This document shows, one piece after another, positions 51,398 to 52,480 of a DNA stretch of 52,480 nucleotides. The stretch covers positions 1 to 52,480 of the forward strand of contig CAKRGM010000018.1 in the NCBI GenBank assembly GCA_934330725.1, read 5' to 3'. The notes beneath the pieces are model-generated. The model saw only the letters and a list, made by a program, of their open reading frames with translations. It was not told where the DNA came from and did not search any database. The DNA comes from an uncultured Lachnospiraceae bacterium. Its GTDB lineage: Bacteria > Bacillota > Clostridia > Lachnospirales > Lachnospiraceae. Each line of letters starts with the position of its first letter. Positions within the stretch are counted from its first letter, which is position 1. The translations under genes were made by a program, and so were the position numbers.

Positions 51398-51943
51398 TTA
51401 TAGCACAATTTCCTTTTTAACCGGATATAATGACAAAACAACTCTAAACTGTTGCTCTTTAATGTTCTTCCATTGTGAATCAGTAAAACTCACTTTACCA
51501 ATCATGAACGGAACAGTTACTGTACTTGTTTCTCCCGGTTTAAGTGTAAACTTATCTGCCACATTTCCATCATTTACCTCATATACTTTCTCCAGATCCA
51601 TTCCTTGAGCATATGTATCTGTTTCAATACAGCATTCTCCAAGATTACAATGTTTTTCCTGATTACCTACATTAGTTATTTTAAATGTTACAAAATATCC
51701 TTCGCAGTCTCCATATAATTCTTTTTCTTCTTTCCAGTACATATCCTTTTCTTCTTCAGATGCAAACCTTGTATTTTCAATACTGACTTCGAAACCATCA
51801 TTTTCAATCTTATTTGATTTACCATATTGCTCAACTATAGGATTCGGATACATCTTATTTATCCTTACTGCACAGAATATAAATGCAATAATAAACAATA
51901 ATGCCGCCACTCCAGCGACTTTCTTATATATACCTTTGTGCAT
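51398..51943 (-). CDS. Membrane-anchored extracytoplasmic protein, second copy
   Basis: A 181-aa protein with a membrane anchor (about residues 8-26, AGVAALLFIIAFIFCAVRI) and then INKMYPNPIVEQYGKSNKIEN, a beta-rich domain with FVTFKITNVGNQEKHCNLGE, a Cys-Cys pair and FTLKPGETSTVTVPFMIGK. It is a paralogue in design of the protein at 49072-49659. GGTGG lies eight bases before the ATG at 51943. It follows the truncated ATPase by about 40 bases. Function unknown. Confidence 0.7.
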   Translation of the reverse strand: MHKGIYKKVAGVAALLFIIAFIFCAVRINKMYPNPIVEQYGKSNKIENDGFEVSIENTRFASEEEKDMYWKEEKELYGDCEGYFVTFKITNVGNQEKHCNLGECCIETDTYAQGMDLEKVYEVNDGNVADKFTLKPGETSTVTVPFMIGKVSFTDSQWKNIKEQQFRVVLSLYPVKKEIVL

Positions 51944-51985
51944 ACATTTTACCACCTTAATCTTAATTCATTCTGCTGCTTATGT

Positions 51986-52459
51986 TTACAATATACTATC
52001 AGGTAAATAATGATCTATAATACGCCCATTTTCAATTTTATATATTTCATCAGAAAGTGATTCTAATATTTCTTTATCATGACAGCTCATTATTATAAGT
52101 GTTCCTTCTTCCTTCCTTTTTAAAATCATATTTTTAACCTTTTCAACACTTTCCTGATCAAGTGCATTAAATGGCTCATCCAGAACCAATATCTGCGGTT
52201 CCTCCATAAATGCTATGGCTATTCCAAGTTTTTGTCGCATTCCTAAAGAATATTTTTTTACCTTTTTTCGTTCTGTATAATCAAGTCCGACTTCGCCAAG
52301 AACTGATTTTATTTTTTCCTCATCAATAATCTTCTTAATAGATGCTAATTCTTTCATATTTTCAAATGCTGTGTAATGCTCAATAAACCCTGGATTTTTG
52401 CTTATGTGTGATAAAGAAGTAATAGAAGTGCAAAAAATTTTGCCGTTCCTATCCGGCAC
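51986..52459 (-). pseudogene. ABC transporter ATPase, N-terminus lost
   Basis: The frame codes for 157 residues of an ABC ATPase. NPGFIEHYTAFENMKELASI, signature KYSLGMRQKLGIAIAFM and Walker B ILVLDEPFNALDQESVEKV are intact, followed by SCHDKEILESLSDEI. The N-terminal part with Walker A, present in the paralogue at 47575-48204, is missing. The sequence upstream of KNPGF (ITSLSHIS, from a GTG at 52457-52459) does not match the family, and an in-frame TAA lies at 52460-52462. It therefore cannot bind ATP normally. It could be broken by an insertion whose end lies here, or the start may lie in rearranged sequence beyond the window. Confidence 0.75.
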
Positions 52460-52480
52460 TTAGCTCTTGTGTCGGATAGG
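52448..52480. repeat. Hairpin at the right edge of the window
   Basis: CCTATCCGGCAC (52448-52459) and GTGTCGGATAGG (52469-52480) pair over 12 positions with one G-T, loop TTAGCTCTT. A second short palindrome, GCAAAATTTTTTGC on the minus strand, lies just left of it (about 52429-52442). The two sit where the ABC ATPase loses its homology, as expected for the subterminal hairpin of an inserted element such as IS200/IS605. This origin is inferred. Confidence 0.6.

Noticed and set aside
1..52480. tRNA, tmRNA or CRISPR genes
   Set aside because: No TpsiC-loop/cloverleaf patterns or regularly spaced repeats were found by eye on either strand; a covariance-model scan would be decisive.

Overview
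The window looks like the chromosome of a low-GC, spore-forming Firmicute, most likely a Lachnospiraceae (Clostridium cluster XIVa). The signs are AT-rich codon use, GGAGG-type ribosome sites with frequent TTG/GTG starts, a Gram-positive Tad/Flp pilus locus, sporulation genes (yyaC, spmA, spmB), the murB-rapZ-whiA block, and a route to spermidine through carboxy(nor)spermidine. Most genes are on the minus strand. No tRNA, CRISPR array or prophage was seen. The left edge carries a minus-strand promoter of rRNA type whose product lies outside the window.

Layout. (1) 167-8999: a co-directional run read right to left: a membrane LysM protein with an MPN-like domain, a DUF5711-type membrane protein, CvpA, then four polyamine genes (basic amino acid decarboxylase, SpeE, carboxynorspermidine synthase, NspC). 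(2) 9306-14843: yyaC with a sigma-F-like promoter, a coiled-coil membrane protein, HIT protein plus aconitase, and a sensorless kinase-like ATPase. (3) 14946-26984: a Tad pilus locus (prepilin peptidase, TadZ, CpaF ATPase, TadB, TadC, Flp pilin, DUF5702 protein, TadE-like protein, second peptidase, pseudopilin, FHA protein, flavodoxin-SCP2 protein). It is split after the first gene by a palindromic MITE-like element with a 16-bp direct repeat. (4) 27088-31354: DUF2508, aquaporin, GH25 lysozyme, spmA-spmB. (5) 31501-35116: NudC and two G3E (CobW-type) GTPases, one fused to a YcgQ/DUF1980-like domain and one with a His-rich metal-binding repeat. (6) 35294-43459: a MacB-like ABC transporter, a GT8 enzyme, aroA, a CgeB-like glycosyltransferase, citrate synthase and a YcxB-like protein. 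(7) 43717-47360: an SDR enzyme, whiA, rapZ, murB. (8) 47575-52480: an ABC-2 export module (lipoprotein, permease, anchored protein, permease, ATPase) behind a LytTR-like operator candidate, preceded by a second, truncated module that ends in a hairpin at the window edge.

The least explained items are: an MPN-like domain without JAMM residues joined to a transmembrane segment and LysM; a 25-nt inverted repeat that would bury the spmA start codon in a stem; the palindromic element in the Tad locus; a TadC with an extracytoplasmic Ig-like insert and a TadE-like protein with duplicated His/Cys modules; the G3E-DUF1980 fusion next to a His-rich G3E protein; and the truncated ABC gene at the right edge. 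Functions are read from motifs and recall of families. No database search was run.
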